Assembly (NCBI GenBank): GCA_036877525.1 | Contig: JAZGTH010000002.1 | Location: forward strand, 15,962,501-16,026,500 | Length of the DNA: 64,000 bases | Reading direction: 5' to 3' | Source of the DNA: Chromobotia macracanthus | Lineage: Eukaryota > Chordata > Actinopteri > Cypriniformes > Botiidae | In this document: piece by piece, positions 35,337 through 49,415 of the stretch | Layout: each line of letters begins with the position of its first letter | How positions within the stretch are numbered: position 1 is the stretch's first letter | The notes under the pieces: generated by a model | Told to the model about the DNA's origin: nothing | Seen by the model: only the letters and a program-made list of their open reading frames with translations | Databases searched by the model: none | Position numbers and translations under genes: made by a program

Positions 35337-38300
35337 GCGAGTGTTGTTTCCAGAGGTTTATAGGTAGTGAGTGACAGATGGAAAGATCAGAGAGTCATTT
35401 GAGGAGCAGAACATGTGAAGATAGCTCTCTTTCACTGTATCTTGCTTGTTAGGCTCTTTCATTAAGAGTGCATTGTTCTGTGGGGAAGAATTGAGCAGGA
35501 AATACGTTCTGACTCTCTGCCAAGTTAGATTGGCTTTCCTCTGCTAAGCTCTGAGCCAGTAATGGAAGCAAGTCAAGCAGATGCTGTGTGGTGTAGAATG
35601 TGTGTCTTCTCTGCTGGAGCACAAAAGTCATTTCCTGTGGCTTACAGAGGGTGAGATGATGCTATAGCCCGCGTTTTATAGGAACATTTTTAAGCACACA
35701 GATAATTCTGAAAATTAAATATTCATTTTATGGATATTTACCAAAACACAACATCTTCAGAGGAATAGTTAAATGAAAATTATATTTCTTAATTTTCTCA
35801 TTTATTCGTGTGCCGTTATTTGTTTTGTAGAAAACACAAAGAGCAATTAAATCCACATGCTCAGGTTTGAAACGGCCCCTCTGTGTCGTCTTCAGGTTTG
35901 ATGTGTTGGCACAATGCAATTTGTTTTCATGTCTGAAAAAATTACAGCTTGTGGGTCTGGAGCCACCTTAAAGCTTTTATTATGGTAGTGGGGTATTGTA
36001 TTTCTTTAATATTATTCCAACAACTGTTTGGAACTTTGAACAATAGGATGTTACATTTTTCTTTAACAGGAAGTGGAGTGATTTTATGTCTTACAAAAGT
36101 GCTGGAGCTGGAATTTTGAGTTTCTGTGGAAGGTTTAGATCATGTCAGATAGTCTGAACCTCATTTAGATGTGTGTGTCTTTGTGCTCAGCTCTCTTGAG
36201 GAGCTTGATGTTTAATGGGGAGCCATTGAGTAACTCATTTTCACCCTTAAGATCTGCCGAGGTGTCACCTCACCTTTACTCTATTACTCATCATTAAACC
36301 CACACAGATGTTTCTCCTCTCACAGAAGACGAGAGCTTCACCTCATTCTGTGTGCTGGATGAGAGCGTCTGGAGATCAGCTCACTCCACAGGACTCAGGC
36401 TGAGGGTTTGGACAAGCGGCTGCAGTAATGAAGGTGCGGGAGGTTTTGAGCCGTTTTGATGTGTTTTTCAGAATAAAAGTCTCTAAAAACTCAAATAACA
36501 TCCCTGCAGCATTAGTTCTTCATCTCATGGGACCTGAAGCCCAGCTGCACCTCATTATTTGTGGCCCTTTTCTGCTCTTTCCATATTTAGATGCATGTAT
36601 ATTCCGTCCTGCGGAGTGAGCTGATCCTAAAAGCAGCACACTGCATATTTGTGGCTCAGTGCAGTTCCTAAAGACTTCCACTGCTGTGTTTCAGTTCCAC
36701 TGAAAGATTGGACACAGATCCAGCAGATGGGAGAAATCCATTGTATTAAGTAGGTGTCATGCAACATTTTCCAGTTGAATGTTGAAAAGACTTGTTATTT
36801 TCTGGATTGTGAGATCAAGAGGCTGATTTGACAGCTCATTATATGTGAGTAATACAAGCTGATGTTCTCCTAAAGCTTCAGTGTTGAGATCTGGATTCTG
36901 TGTTCACTACTAGTTTGTTAGATCTAATGTAGATCCAGTTCACTTCTCAATCGATCTTCAAAGTCAGACTGTGAAGAAGCAGATACAGAGATACATGGAA
37001 TCAAATCAACTTAAATCATTATTCTGACATCATAAAGTCATGTAGATTGTGTTAATGCCCAATGTAAACCCACACAAATAAACCCTTCTTCTTTATCTAG
37101 GTCTGTTGTTTCTTGTTGTCATCTTTTCTGTGACTCTTTTACTGTGTTCTGCAGTTCTGCTGTGTCTTTGGCTGATGGCTCTATTGTTCTGCTTGCACCT
37201 TCAGTCAGAGAGATGGACTCGTTTGAGAGGAAACGGTCCCGCTGTTGCCTGGATACCTCGTCCACCTGGACCAGCATATGGCCACAGCGTGTTGTACTTA
37301 ATGTGAAATGAGCAGACAGCCAACACAGCTCAGTGTGGTGATGTGATGTATCGCAGAAGAGTTTGCAGGGTGAGATTCTCCTCACAGGCTCTGCCACAGA
37401 GAACCGACATAATGAGCCAAAACTCGCAGACACTTCACCAGACCAGGACACACAACACTGTGAGAAACAGTATACTAATATCTGATAGAGGAAAAATGTC
37501 TGCTTGTTTAAAACATGAAATATTGGTGAAATAGTGGTTTTGTCTGACCCTAGTGCTTTGACCCTTTCAACTGTATCCAGAAATTCAAATCATACTGTCA
37601 TCATTTTGACATCTGTGATCTGTAACTTTCATGACCAACAATATAATATTTAGCTGTGTCCCGCTCAGAGCTTGTGTTTTGTGATGTACTGTATGAATAA
37701 TCTATTATCTATATGAACAGCTTCAATCTTTATTTATTTTAAATAAAATGAATTATACTGTACGTTCAGCTACATTTTAGAATTTTTCTCAGAAGAAATA
37801 TACAGTAACATAACATTTCACTAACCATTTCACTGCCCTTCAGAGTCGCTCCTGAAAACAATCTTATATTTCAGAAGAAATTAAATATTAGAGTGGCCAA
37901 TAAAAGCCACCAGATCCCACTTTTGAAAACTGGAAAAACTGAAACCAAAGGAAGGGCAAAACTGATTCTCTCTCGTGCCATGAGAGAGAATCAGAGGACC
38001 TGACAGAAGCCACGTTATGCTAAACAACAGCTTAGTGTTTCATCTTTCAAAAAGTTTCACTCTCTTCATCTTCACACTTTTACCATCTCAGTCCCAGACA
38101 GACATCTTCAATCAAAGCTCTCTAATGTAAGTGCTGGCCTCTGTGCTGAGCCCAAAATATAAAACACAGACACAAACAAACACTGATTTATTAAGTTCAT
38201 TTGAAGGGTGATGCACACATCAGAATTCACTGAACGTAACGCGTTCTGAATGAGTGCTCCAGCTTGTCTCATCTGGATTGGACTGTGGTAAATGAGGTAA

Positions 38301-39708
38301 AAGGCTCTCAATTCAGTTGTCACGGATCAGTCCAGGAGTCGATGAATTGTCTGTTTCAGCTGAAGGATGAATTCATGACAGGTGTAATGAGATGCTCAAA
38401 CCAGTTATTTAATGTTTAAGTTTAAAGCCAGACAATAGTTACCTGAGGCTGATGACAGAAGAAAATTAAATACATTTACTCAGTATCCATGCCAGTCTTG
38501 TGCACTTTTGTGTTTCAGAACAAAAACCTGCATTTTATTGTTAAGCACCTACAATCTTTTGACGTCTCACACGTTTCTCATATGCGTCTCTCTGTTCATC
38601 TCCTGAAGGCAGTTGTGTAAAATCCCGTCAGAGATGATTTTCACAGCAGTATTAGATTTGCACACTTACTGATAGCTCAAACATTTCTTCTCATTTGAAC
38701 AATTACTGATAAAATTAGAACAACTGTAGTTAACTCACTGTATGAGAGTCTCAGTTGACTTTAAACCCAGTGGCCACATTGGATGACTGGCACTCTGTTT
38801 ATGTGTACTATCACCCTCCCTTTACTTCATTTAACAAAATGTAGTTCACACAAAAATGACAAATGTGTCTTTATTTACTCTCTGTCTAGCAGACTCTTTT
38901 CCCTGCTATGGACTTTACAGGTGTCATTCACCCTCCACAGGTTCAGACTGTCAGGATCCTGGCAAGAGAATCCAGGAGAAACTCAAGACATGAAGCCAGG
39001 ACGGACCTTGACACAGATCTGCTGCAGTACAGAAGCGAGATTTAACACATTCACATTTACTGGTTCCCCCCCAAAAAAGCAGATTGATTTGACAGCATTA
39101 AGGAAGCTGACAGGTGTGACAGGTGATTTTAAATCAAATTAGTACAGTGACAGCATGGTGTTCCTGTCAAATACATGCAATATGTGAAGAATTATTTCTC
39201 AGGACACAGGAAAATAAAACCTCTGTCAGTATAAATGTGTTTACACGTAAATCAGGCATTAAAAATGTACAGTCATTAGTTCTAGCTTTGGTGGCTGTCT
39301 AGAGCACAATTGGACTGAATTATTGCGACAGTAATGGATTAAACAGTTGTATGTACATGAAGATCTTGCAGATTTAAGTGGACATTCTTATTGATTTCTA
39401 TCCTGCCCACAGCCACTCATGTGTCCATTTCCTGTTCACTGCTCTGTCCTGTTCACTTTGAGCTTCACTCCATCAGTGGATCCATCCTGATCTCTCCTGC
39501 CTCAATATTATCACCCTTCAGAGTTACAGTGCGTTGTGTGGGCATGTGTGTGCTACCTGTAAATATTGTGTACATATGACTTAAAGAGGTCGGTTAATAT
39601 TTGGAGAAATCTGCACCCTATTCAGCTCGACAGCAGCTGCTGCCCATAAAAGTATGAGGCACAAAGTACACAACTGAAAGATTACTGAAAGCAGGACCAT
39701 CAGCTGAG

Positions 39709-39833
39709 CAGACATCCACACAGCCTTCAGACATCCACACGATCTTTAGATGTCTACATGGCCTTCAGACGTCCACACAATCTTCAATGTCCATATGATC
39801 TTCAGACATCCACAAGGTCTCACAGTCTTCAGA
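39709..39833. repeat. 18-20-bp tandem repeat
   Basis: About six degenerate units of the form cagacatccacacgatctt. The units vary by a few bases and 1-2 bp in length. Confidence 0.8.
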
Positions 39834-41130
39834 TACCAAGACGAAAAATATGTACATTATCTTGACATTTGAAATCTTTACATTTATTTATTCAAATGAG
39901 AGAATTTGTACAGATGAGGCAAAAGAACATGCTCACAAACAAAATTTCTTTCCAGTATGACTGTAACGAAGAGAAAACATTGGTCACATCAGAGGCAGAG
40001 ACCACAGACAGCTCAAAACATGTTGAGAGGCGCGAGATAATGCATGCTGTGTTGAAGGATATTTCTGACATTTAAATGCAGGATGTTGATGGGAGATGTA
40101 TGAAGAGAATATATGCAATATACATTAGTAGCTGCAATATACACCAGTAGCTGTTCTGACTAACCAGTAACTAAACCAGGAATCAGTATAAATCAGTATA
40201 AATAACTGCTGCTCACAGCTGTAATGAGAGTGTTTGGTCACAGCACCAGAGTTTACTTCAGGAAAGTAGCTATGCAGAGCCAAACCTGACAGCAGCACCA
40301 GGCCAGCAGTTGCAGGACGGATGTAAGTACAACTTACTTACAATTTGTGTAAATTCAGTTATTATTGTGTGTTGTGGACTGTAAGTGTCTCTAATATAAA
40401 ACAGCATCATCAGAACAGTTCTAAATAAAAACAATATGCTCAATACATTTTCATGATCCCTCTTATTTTCTAAGAAATGTTAAACATCTTTGAGATTCCG
40501 GAGTGGATGTTTTATGCACTGAAGGCATTAAAGCAATTCTCGAAAAAGATATTGAAATTTCATGTCCATACATCATAGTGTTGCATTGTGAAGATTATTC
40601 ACACTTTATTGGTGTGGCAGGTAAATGGTATATCAGAGAGATTGTAATACATTTGGACCTCCACAGTGTAAAGATTATTGAACCCAAATTTGGGGAACTT
40701 TCAATGCATGTTTGTAAAGTTTGATGAATTTTCAGCAGAATAAACGTATGTTCTTTATGAGAGCCAATGAATCAGAGAACACAGATTCAAAAAGACATTA
40801 GCTGAAACATAAAATTCAGAACTGGACTAAAGAGTTTGTAGCACTCTTTATACTAGACTGAATACAATAGATTGACTTCAGCATTGGCTGATACAACAGA
40901 CGGATCTTGAGTCTTAAATACAGTCATGTGTTGATCTGATTTCTGTGCAATGTGGGACTTGTGTCACTCTTCAGCTGTGCTCTTTCTAAAGTGTTTCCAC
41001 AGGTTTCAGTCTTTAAAACAGAGTCACTCTTGAGTTCCTGCTTCAGTATTACTCTGCCTCTGTGTTCACTTTGGCCTCATGCTGAATTTGAACAGCATGT
41101 GACAGAAATATTTCATCTGAACAGGCAAAA

Positions 41131-41174
41131 CATCTATATCTATATCTATATATCTATATCTATATATATATATT
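41131..41174. repeat. (TATATC)n/(TA)n microsatellite
   Basis: tctata- and tatctata-type units grading into a pure TA run. Confidence 0.9.
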
Positions 41175-42344
41175 TGGCTAAAGTCTTCGTATTTGGCAGC
41201 CATCTTTGCAATGCGTCTGGGCAGCTATTTCAGTACAAGTACAGTAGCTATTTTCATACAACAGAGAGTCCTTGAATGGTGGATATCTCTGAAATCACTG
41301 GCTTGAGATTACAATAAAACTATATTTCTGACCAAATATTAACTGTACCATAAATTCTGTTTCTTGAGCTGAAGTTACACTATAAAAAGCAGATATCCAG
41401 GTCGCAAAGGATTGTTAGTGTTTAGCAACTGATGATTGGCTCTTCCTACTATATTTTTAGCATTGTAGTTTCCCTATTTTTATTAATAGAGCTGCGGTAT
41501 CTTGGTAATTCTATAATCTTTGTTTTAGCATAACAGAAACAAGAACAGGTTGAACTGAAGGTGTTTGACAAAACAAGTAACTAAATGTTCTCTCCTCTCA
41601 GGATTTCCAGGACAGTAAAATAGTGATGTTTGTTGCTAGGTTACTTCACTCTGTGGTTGCTTTGTGTGACAACAAGCCCCTCTTGAGACTAATAAAGACT
41701 GGATTCCTCTGGCTGGCTGATTTACAGACTGACTCACAAATGGTGAGATTTTACAGAACCTTTGTTTTCTTATGCTCTTATATATAAACAGGCAATGTCC
41801 TACATAAACACGCATTCAAAAAATAAAGAATTGAAGAAATGTAAATCTAATCAATCTAATGTTATTCTGATCTGACTACTGTTCAGTCTGTTTTACTTTA
41901 TTCCGATGTTTTATATTTTAGTTCCCTTTTAAAAGAAACATGCAATTAAAAGACACATTTACAGTTATATTTACATCTGTTCATTTAGCAGACATTTGTA
42001 TCCGACATTTAAAGAGAGAGTGCATTTAACATTTTGCCCTAACATACATGACTGTAAATGAAACTGCTTTTGCATTGTAAGTCAGAGGAAGCGGATGTGA
42101 ACAGTATACAGTAATTTACTGTAAGTCTTACAACATAACTGTGATAATGGCAGCAGCTCTGGAAATCATTCGCGTCGCTTCTCTGTGACACAGTGACACA
42201 AAACAGCTCATCATAATAATATAGCACTTACTGTACAACACTACACAATACATTAATATTTAGATCACGCAGCAGTTTAAGTGTATATAAAACAGTCGTC
42301 TGTGTGTGTATTCGACATGTTAGTAAGTGTGGAGAACTTTCAGA

Positions 42345-42592
42345 AAGGCGCGTGATGTCATAAGAGCGCGACTCTGCACGCGACGCGTTTACTCCAGCAG
42401 TTTCCGGTTTTAAACGAAGCGCGTCGAGCCGTTCAGAGATGCGCTGAGGTGGGTCACCATCCATATTTATAACTTATCATGACGAACCTTTATTGTATTC
42501 ACACTCATACCAGCGTTGTGCTGTTTGTCTGTGAGAAATACAAACTCAGTGTGAACGCTGATTCAGTCTTTTTATTTTATTTTGATTTTCAG
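42345..42592 (+). promoter_or_regulatory. Orphan CpG-rich promoter with CRE and possible 5' exon
   Basis: About sixteen CpGs fall within 42,349-42,448, in a region otherwise poor in CpG. A CRE/ATF-like tgatgtca lies at 42,353-42,360. A donor-like gag/gtgggt (gt at 42,449-42,450) would end a short exon, and a textbook acceptor with a long pyrimidine tract (ttttgattttcag) ends at 42,592. On the plus strand this reads as promoter, non-coding exon 1 and intron 1. I could not identify the transcript; the reverse orientation also has an open frame (42,464-42,228) without family resemblance. Confidence 0.4.
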
Positions 42593-43189
42593 GGTGATGG
42601 CACTATGTACTATTTGGTAAATGTCTGTTTTTGAAACTAAAACATCAGTTTTCATCAGTGTGCACACCTTCATTTCACCTTGTGCATCAAACACAACTGG
42701 ATCCGGTTGAGCTGAATTCTCCAACAGTAATTATAGTTGTACAGCAGTCATGCAGTTCTGATGGAGATCATCAGATAGCATGTGATGGGTCAGATCTGCA
42801 TTTTAATAGTGACTCTGTCCAGTGTCATTTCCAACCAATGTAGTGTCCAATCATATTTGCATAAGACAGGTTGGGATTTAATTAAGATGAACTTTCCTAC
42901 AGTTTTAAGTAGAAACTGACAAAATAGCTGTTTAGCATTTTTCCTACCAGAAAGGACACCAGTGAATTATTATTTGACTGTAACTGGAATATGAAAGAAG
43001 TTGGGTTGTTTCTCAGTTAAATTGTATCATCTAATTCGATGCAGAATCCTGTCACACCGAATTTTCCTTTTCTCCTCTTTCATCCTGCAGCGCAGCAGTT
43101 TTTACTGAGAGCTGCACATTTAAACCGTTTCCCTCTCGCATGTGCTTTCAGACTGGAATGAAATGAAGTTGCCAGAAAACTCTTGCGCC

Positions 43190-43400
43190 TCTTTTAAACA
43201 AATGACTAGTGTCATTAGATTCATTCACACAAACTTTGATTTATAGGGTAATTACTGTCATCTGTGTAATGCTGTACTGACCCACAGCAATAGCAGATCA
43301 TCTGCATAATCAATCATAACACTAATTATTGCTGTGCACTTATAATTTAAATAATGCCAGTGCTGCTGGTGCTGTTTGAAATCATTGAAATGTTTCTTTA
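43190..43400. promoter_or_regulatory. Candidate conserved non-coding enhancer
   Basis: Repeat-free, dense in homeodomain-type cores (gtaattac, ataatcaatcataa, ctaattatt, ataatttaaataat) and E-box-like catctg, a texture typical of vertebrate developmental enhancers. It lies about 10 kb beyond the 3' end of efna5, a developmentally regulated gene. Conservation could not be tested here, so this is inference. Confidence 0.3.
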
Positions 43401-46241
43401 GAAAAGCTAACCATCATTCTAACATAATGCATGAATTTATTTGAAAGCTGAAGTTCAGATGAATGGATCAGATGAATGTCCTCTCAGATTCACTGTGTGT
43501 TCGAGAGCTCTTTGGCAGTTCTGTGTCTGATTCTCCAGACCTCTGCCAAACTAAAACATGACAAATGTATTGATCTGTTGGAAGATCATGTCCCGCTCTG
43601 TGACTGAGAATGTGTTTCAGCTGAAGGATTCTTGCTGTCTTGCTGTCTGTCAGTCAGATGATTAAATCCACATTTATATGTCAGTGATGCTAAGTGGTTG
43701 AAAAGGAACCAGGCCTGTCCAATCATATTAAGGTACACTCTTTACTGCTTAGTGCCCTTTTAATGCTAGCAAGAATGACAGCTGTTACACAGAGTTATGA
43801 TGAAACAGCCCGAGAGTCTGGGAGGACGTGAAAAGTTTGACCACCATTGATGTAATGGAGTTATCGCATCAATTTCTCAGTGTCTCTTCATGGAAACAGA
43901 GCGCTCATCTTTCTCTCAGGCGTCATGGTTTGTTTCACTCTTTCTCTCTCTGTTGATCTGGTCTGAGAGGATTCTTTAAACAATGTGCTCATTAAAAGCC
44001 TCTCAGACCACTCTCACCTCAAATATGATATTTTGATGCTCATTTGAATGGAGCTTCATCTGATATCGCACAACATAATAATCAGATGATGAGCTGGTCA
44101 CTGAAGGAATGCAACTCATCTGTTTATATTGTATTCCACACTGTTAATATGAACATGATGATTGTGAGTATACTGTCCAGTCATACTGCAGAATCACACG
44201 AGCGCTTATAAATGTTGTCATGTCAAACTTTTTATAGTGAACTTGCAAAATAAAAGCTGTGTGTTCCATTTATTTGTTAGTCTTTTTTGTTATTTCTCTG
44301 ACTTTGGTTTGTGTTATTTATCCAAGACCTTTCTCTGTAGTTTATGGCAACCATAACACATTCTTTCCTGCAAGGTTGTTTACTGATCTATAGTCTCTGT
44401 GATGCTCTTGTCTGTAGATGTGGCTTGTGTTTCTCCTTCAATGTAAATTATGGAATTTTTTGGGAAGAGTTATTGTCCGCAAAGTGAAAACTCGTCCACA
44501 CTAGTAGTAACATTTTCAGCTTTCCATAATCCCTCTGAAATTCTGTAGAATGTTCTGTGACATGCAAGTAAATCCAGGAATATAAGATCTTCAAAAGATC
44601 ATTTACATAAGCTTAAAAACAAAACGCCTCTTCTGTTCTTGTGTTTTTAGATTATCGCTGGGTGTGTGTCTATTTCAAGTCTGAAGTAAGCGGAGAATGT
44701 AGAGCAGGACCTCAGCAGTTGCTGGTTCTCATCAGCTCACGGACGCTTGTTGCTTTATTTGTGCTTGAGGTTTTGGCCTCCATCCATGAATTGTACCGTC
44801 CAACTCTACTGTAGATACTCCAGCTGCAGTCCAAATAATCATTCCTAAGGGAAACCACATTGTCAACTGTTTTGAGCCAAAAGATAATTATGGAAAGAAT
44901 TAAGAATTTCCAAACGTTTCTAATCTTCTCTTCTGTCATTACAGCATGAAAGTCACAGCATCAAAGCGACTGATATTCAGGTCAGAAGGTCAGTGGAGAC
45001 TGTGAAGGACAGAACCAGGATTTGCTGTGAGTGTGTGTCAGGTGAGCGTGAGACAGTTTCTGAGGAACATAACAGACACTATACAGGAAGAATGAGCTTC
45101 TGTCTGTGCCATACTGTAAGATCACGCCTAACACTACTGCATTCAATTATTCATTCATCAACTGTGAAATTTTACACATTTTATTAGTGGTAAAGATTAT
45201 TGGTTGTGCTGGAAATGAACCCCAGTGTGACTCCAGCAGCTGGCTGATAAAATGCAGATTTTTGCAGATTCAACTTCAGTGTCAAGTTCAAGTGTCCTAA
45301 CAAACAACATTGTTTTGAGTTATTGGAGTTATATTATTTGAGTTTGATTTTGTGCAACATAATTCCCATAATTATGTTTGTTTTTATTATGTTTTAGAAA
45401 AATGTGGGGAAAAATAAGAATAAAGAATAAGAGTAAGTGTATAGCAGAAAGTGTAAACGGATGAATTTGTTATCTGGTGTTCAAACCTTTAATGAGCTCA
45501 GCAGTCAAATCTTCTGCGTCTCTGAGCTTCAGTCTGACCCCCGAGACTCCACTCTCGTTTCATTAGAACTGTGATTCAGCAAGCTGGAGGTTCTGGTTTT
45601 AACCAGCAGCCCAGAGTGAGCTCGGATTGCAACACAGCGAGCGAGTGGCTTAGACACCGTCTGTAATATTCAGCACATTTCATTCACAGCTAATTTCAGC
45701 TGGACAACGTCTTTGCCAGTGAAAATATATTAATTCACTTTGAATCCTTGAAAGATCCAGGTATCAATTCATGGAAAAGTGAACGGGAAGAGGAGAGAAA
45801 GAATTAATTGCAGATTGAGCCGTTCATTTAAAAGCTGTGGAAAGAAACCTTTCAGTGTTATAAATCACAGAAGTGATGCTGTGGAAGTTATTTAAAGATT
45901 CAGCAAAGCTCAGAAAACATCCACAAAATCGACAGGGACTTTTATTTGAATACATTAGATCTTTTCCTTGATTTGTAAGCCTGAGCTGAAATGATTCATT
46001 TTCTCAAGGTGACACGTTATTATTAAGTCTTTTGTAACCACAAAAGTGTCATTTATGCAGAAAAAGAATAATAAATGCAGAAAAAAAATAAATGAAATGA
46101 TTTAATTACGGGCAAATACATTATCTTGCAATCTTAGTCTGATGTGCATAAATTAAAATGTGCCTGTAATTTATTCGCTCAGCATTCGGTTTGCAACAAT
46201 CAGAATAATCAAAAACAGACACACAGCAGTATTTCCAGATG

Positions 46242-46312
46242 ACCCTAGCTAGGGTTCAAATGAACAACCTTCAGGGTTCCAGATCTTTCCCATTGTACCA
46301 CACGATAGCACC
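46242..46312 (-). mobile_element. tRNA-derived SINE head fragment
   Basis: On the minus strand, gtgtggtacaatgggaaaga (A-box-like) is followed at tRNA-like spacing by ggttgttcatttgaaccc (B-box-like). The degenerate stems exclude a functional tRNA. Confidence 0.55.
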
Positions 46313-49129
46313 AAAAAAGTTTATTTTACGCTCTAAAAACATAGGTTGAGAATCAGTTTGAATCTGAGGTTAAGAATCAGTTTGAGAATCAGTTTTTCTG
46401 CAGGTTTTCTCTGCAGTTGGTAAAAGAAATCTTTCACTGGACGTCAACAGCAGTTTTGAAGTGTTGTTTTTCACTGGAGATTGAAGCAGTTTTAATCTTT
46501 CATTGGTTGCTGATGATGATTGACATATTCTGGGAAAGCAGGAGGCTGAAAGGGGAAGTTTGTGCAGAAAGCCCCCGTCGTGTCCAGGGATTATAAACCT
46601 CCTTGTCTTGCTATCCAGTTTCCATGATTTAATGTTCTGTCCCCCCACAGTTTGGCATGGTACTGTCAGCTCGCATACATGCAGCGATCTTCTCAAACTG
46701 AGGGCTCTCATCTCACATCCTGTTGGATATTTGTGTTGGGCAGTAAGAGAGAATGTGTAACACATAAACATCATAATATAAAACAGCTTTTAGTTGCTTT
46801 CACTGGAAGCCAAAATCTATGTGTTGTTTTAGATTCTATAATGTGCTTAAAAAAGCGAATCCAGTGAACAAAAGCTCATAGCTTACTTGATCACACTCGC
46901 ATGATTTACAGTAATTTATTAAGTACAGTTTGCTTTCCTGTGTTGCTATGTTTCCTCTTAAAACAGGAAGTTTGTGTAGAATGTACTGAAGAGCTCATCC
47001 GTTTGAAAAAGAAAGCCAATAATCTGTAGATGTTTTGTCCCCGGCACAGCAAATGCACTACACGTGAGACTGTGGACAAAAGCAATCAAGACACTTTTAA
47101 AGAACTCCAGCTACATCTACTTGTTGATCTGAAAACAAAATAAAGTATCAACATCAGCACAAATGAAAACAGCAATGCAATGTTTTTTTTGCTAAGGAAT
47201 AGCACAAAGATGTGCTCAAAGCTAACAGACATGAGCCTAAACACTAAAAGCCACTGAAAACTTGATTTGTGTAAATTGTGTAGTTTATTTTGTAAGCCCA
47301 GCTCTAGAGTCAGTATTTCCAGGGTCTATGTTTCTACGTAAGGTTTGTCACATTTAAGAGACTTTAATGGCTGGAAAGAGTTTGTCTGTGGTGACTGAGG
47401 CCTCTGGCCTTCACATGTTTGCTTTTATAAATGCAATTAGGGAAACTTTGTTCTGATTATGAAGGGATTGTGTGACATCGCTGCAGGTTGTCAGACATGC
47501 AGGAGAAACTATGAAATGTGATTGTTTTATTTCCTCTGTGGTGGACGGTCGCATTAGTGAAAATGAGTCCTATACACAATTCAAAACATTCCTTTCAAAT
47601 GTTACACATTTAATTAACACATTAACACATTTCCAGTTTACCTCAAAATGTCTTCATAATTAAAATAGAGAACTTGCTCCAACTTACATACAATAGTAAT
47701 TTACAGTTATTTTCATTTTTTATATTTGAAGGTAAAGTTAAATGCGATAATTTGAACTCTAGTTAATGTTAATGTTATAACAGATTATGGCAGTAGCAGA
47801 TTGAAGAAGACAATTTAACATTAGATTATGTAGAAACAGAGGAGATTTTCTGTTTTTCTTTTCAAAGATGCCAAATTACATTTGAGGCAGAGAAATCAAT
47901 TCATGCCAGAACGTGGAAAAATTCCCACAATGCCATTCTGTTGAGGAAAGAGTGTGTTTGACAGCTAACAGCTACATGCCCAGAGTTTCTGAACTCACCC
48001 TCCACTTCATGTTTCTCAGCATGTCACATGCAAGCCTAACTGTTCACGTATGTTATTCATTACAGATAATAACCGCCTCTCTAATCACACCAGCCACAGA
48101 GAGAAAGAAGATTCCTCATCTTGTGTAACGGCTGTTATTTGGCCTGAGGTCTGGAGACTGAGGCAGTGGAGCGTTTAAACCACATAGTTGCTTGTGAAAG
48201 GACTAAACACTGTCAACAGCGAGCTAGTGGATGTTAGAGTTGTGTATATGAAGATTTCTGCTCCTTCATTATTAATGCTAAAGTTGTCCACCTTTGCCAG
48301 CATTGTGTTGATGAGCATTTGAGAGAGTGTTCAGTACTGCATGAAACATCCATCCAGAGATTATACATGTCACACCTCCAGAATCATGACATTTGCAGCA
48401 AAATGATCAGAACATCCTCAGAGCTTTGAGCTGCACCTGTAGCGCAGGTTCTCAGTCTAAACTAAATAATGACATCATTTGTGTGGCTCCAGACTTCTGC
48501 TGATTGTGGACATCAGATGAGCTACATACACAGATCATGAGATGAGTCAGTGTTTGCTCAACTGCACTCACAACTGAGACAAACCAATGACATCAGCAGA
48601 TGTTTATTTCTCATGCTTATTATCCTCTTTAAATAAAAACTTAGGATTTTAATGATGACGTTATGTGAGACAGTGTCAGTATGGAAGAGTTGGTTTTGCT
48701 CTCCAGAGCTTGGCAGGTTGGCACTGGGATGCACTCATTTGTATTCGCTCTTTCTGTGTGTCCTTTAAGTGTGCTGAGCTCCTTTAGAGTGTGTTGTCTC
48801 TTTTATCAATTCCTGCTTGTTCCTCCCGCCCTGACAGGCTTTTCCTCCCAGCACAGGCATCTTTTGAAGCTGACCCATGTTGTGCTGGGGGCAAATGAAG
48901 TGTGTGCAGAATGTGAGATGTGTTGTTGCAGTCAACAGAACAAGACAGCACAAACTTCTAAAACAACTCCAAATGGTCTGTTAGTGAAGACAACAGTTTC
49001 CTTCAAGATCCAGAAGTATAGAGGCAGTGAGTTCTGCACTCAGCAACAAAGCACACGACCCGAGTTTGAATTTTCAGAAGAAAACATCAGTGCTGCTTGT
49101 CTGTGTTGTACTCACTGTCATGTTGTGAG

Positions 49130-49415
49130 CGTTGCCCGGGTGTTGCTGTGTGGTTGCTAGGATGTTGTGGGTAAATGTTAAAGCATTGTTAGGTGGTTGC
49201 TAAGACATTGTCAGAAGGTTGCTAGAGGGTTGTGTCATTGTAAGATGGCTGTTATGATAAAGCAGTGTTGGTTGCTATGACAATGTTAGGTGGTTGCTAA
49301 GGTGTTGTAAGGTGGTCACTAGGATATTGTGGGTAAAGGTTAGTGCATTGTTAGGTGGTTGCTAAAACATTGTAAGGTGGTCTCTAGGGTGTTTGGGGTG
49401 AATGTTAGACCCTCA
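49130..49415. repeat. GGTTGCTAG-type degenerate tandem repeat block
   Basis: Repeated units such as ggtggttgctaagacattgt and ggtggtcactaggatattgt, with a longer pair around gtgggtaaa(t/g)gtta..gcattgttaggtggttgct (about 49,168 and 49,328) showing a larger period of about 160 bp. This is a dispersed repeat type common in fish. Confidence 0.8.

Larger units (their letters stand above)
35337..42340. other. Intergenic, no recognised gene
   Basis: No recognisable coding exon on either strand. Contents: a small fragment resembling the Angel-like MITE at about 38,830-38,870, a short tandem repeat at 39,709-39,833, a (TATATC)n/(TA)n tract at 41,131-41,174 and an L2-type SINE tail remnant at about 41,968-42,015. 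Confidence 0.5.

Noticed and set aside
36330..36470. Exon-like open stretch after a ctcacag acceptor
   Set aside because: Open for about 45 codons without family resemblance, and no convincing donor or neighbour exon.
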